Shown one piece after another: positions 7,151 through 10,937 of a DNA stretch of 10,937 bases. Origin of the DNA: Roseiarcus sp035656495 (GTDB lineage: Bacteria; Pseudomonadota; Alphaproteobacteria; Rhizobiales; Beijerinckiaceae); contig DASRSL010000247.1 of NCBI GenBank assembly GCA_035656495.1, forward strand, positions 1-10,937, given 5' to 3'. A program made the position numbers and the translations under genes. The first letter of the stretch is position 1, and the number at the start of each line of letters is the position of its first letter. The notes under the pieces were generated by a model that was given only the letters and a program-made list of their open reading frames with translations, made no database searches and was not told the DNA's origin.

Positions 7151-7579
7151 CGCACGGCGCAAGACGTTGCGCCGCGCCCGCCGCCAATTCCGTTCCCGAA
7201 TCCAATGTTTTCAGGATCTTGCGGCGCCATATCCGGTCGACCTGCGGCCGCAAGCGCATACTGTCGAAGCGTGCCGCAGGGCTCGCACGCTCCGCCCCTG
7301 TGATAGCGACAGCTTCATCGATCCGCGAATCCCGGTCGACAAGAACCCATCCAAGCCCGGCCGACATTTCCCTCCCCATGTTTCGAATAATCGTTTGCTT
7401 TGCAGATTGGCCAGGATAAAAATGAGAAATTTTTGCTTTCTGCCCTCACAACGGGGTTGGGTAAATTACTTTTCCATTGCGCCCTTACAACTACCATTCG
7501 GCAGAGCAACGCTTTCTAAGGAGACCACGGCCGGGCCGTCTTTGCAAGAAATTGTCGCTTCCGTCTCTTTCCGTGAGCG

Positions 7580-7619
7580 CTTGCATCGACATAAAGATAT
7601 GTTTATGTGCTTATGCAAG
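7580..7619. promoter_or_regulatory. Nested 40-bp palindrome, probable operator/promoter of metH
   Basis: The core ACATAAAGATATGTTTATGT (7589-7608) is a near-perfect inverted repeat: seven of eight bases in each arm match around ATAT. It is bracketed by CTTGCAT (7580-7586) and ATGCAAG (7613-7619), a second, perfect inverted repeat. A third TGCAAG lies at 7543-7548. The AT-rich core stands out against GC-rich surroundings and ends 30 bp before the metH start, where a repressor would act. TTGCAT (7581-7586) with TATGTG (7604-7609) at 17 bp could be the promoter, overlapping the site. A homodimeric helix-turn-helix regulator, such as an ArsR-family methionine-cycle regulator, is the likely reader, but that identity is inference. 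Confidence 0.6.
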
Positions 7620-7638
7620 TAGGAACGGCGGTTAAGCG

Positions 7639-10937
<3,299 letters not shown>

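Larger units (their letters stand above)
6852..7638. other. 787-bp gap without a convincing gene
   Basis: The gap separates the divergent starts of the malic enzyme and metH genes. Frames up to about 100 codons exist on both strands but match no family I know and lack good start signals. The left half is GC-rich and holds the stem-loop at 6971-6999 and the repeat fragment at 7121-7150. The part from about 7380 to 7500 is clearly richer in A and T, and a palindrome lies next to metH. No cobalamin-riboswitch B12 box and no complete SAM-riboswitch pattern was recognised. A weak -35/-10 pair for the malic enzyme on the minus strand (TTTCAA at 6903-6898, GATATA at 6879-6874, 18-bp spacer) is possible but unproven. 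Confidence 0.6.

Noticed and set aside
7233..7340. CCGGTCGAC repeated at 7233-7241 and 7332-7340
   Set aside because: A nine-base match in GC-rich DNA with no extension on either side is expected by chance.
7122..7379. An 85-codon minus-strand frame in the maeB-metH gap
   Set aside because: It has no recognisable domain or good ribosome-binding site, and its end runs into the dispersed repeat fragment, so it is probably accidental.
7446..7475. CTCACAACGGGG resembling the start of a SAM/SAH riboswitch upstream of metH
   Set aside because: Only the CACAACGG core matches. The following conserved bases and the ribosome-binding pairing partner are missing, and it lies about 180 bp from the metH start.

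Overview
The window is high-GC DNA with strong G/C bias at third codon positions. It looks like chromosome from an alphaproteobacterium, probably of the Hyphomicrobiales (Rhizobiales). Support for this comes from the protein families present: a MaeB-type malic enzyme fused to a phosphotransacetylase domain, a 641-residue Kup, and a Bradyrhizobium-like fragment at the left edge. A short 'gtcatg...gcaggcgggcatccag' element of the dispersed kind common in these genomes points the same way. The genus cannot be fixed from the sequence. No insertion sequence, phage gene set, CRISPR array, tRNA or rRNA was seen.

Layout, left to right. (1) Positions 1-270 hold the 3' end of a small protein on +, with an Ala/Pro-rich tail. 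(2) Positions 271-469 are non-coding and contain four 'TAAACC' motifs, three of them exactly 11 bp apart. (3) Positions 470-852 on - hold a SnoaL/NTF2-like gene broken by an apparent single-base deletion; its 3' end carries a short imperfect duplication. (4) Diverging from it across 84 bp is an alpha/beta-hydrolase of the 3-oxoadipate enol-lactonase (PcaD) type at 937-1728. (5) A Kup potassium transporter lies at 1849-3774, followed 17 bp later by a glycosyltransferase family 25 gene at 3792-4544. (6) The malic enzyme-PTA fusion at 4563-6851 on - converges on the glycosyltransferase with only 18 bp between them. (7) Positions 6852-7638 are a 787-bp gap with no convincing gene; it holds a stem-loop, a dispersed repeat fragment and, at its right end, a 40-bp nested palindrome. 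(8) From 7639 to the window edge runs metH, cobalamin-dependent methionine synthase, cut off within its C-terminal activation domain.

The genes do not form one pathway. They are ordinary housekeeping or accessory functions: potassium uptake, malate to pyruvate, methionine synthesis, a surface-sugar transferase and an aromatic-degradation-type hydrolase. I found no evidence for a new multi-gene system. The items most worth a second look are the palindrome in front of metH, the frameshift in the SnoaL-like gene and the 11-bp phased repeats.
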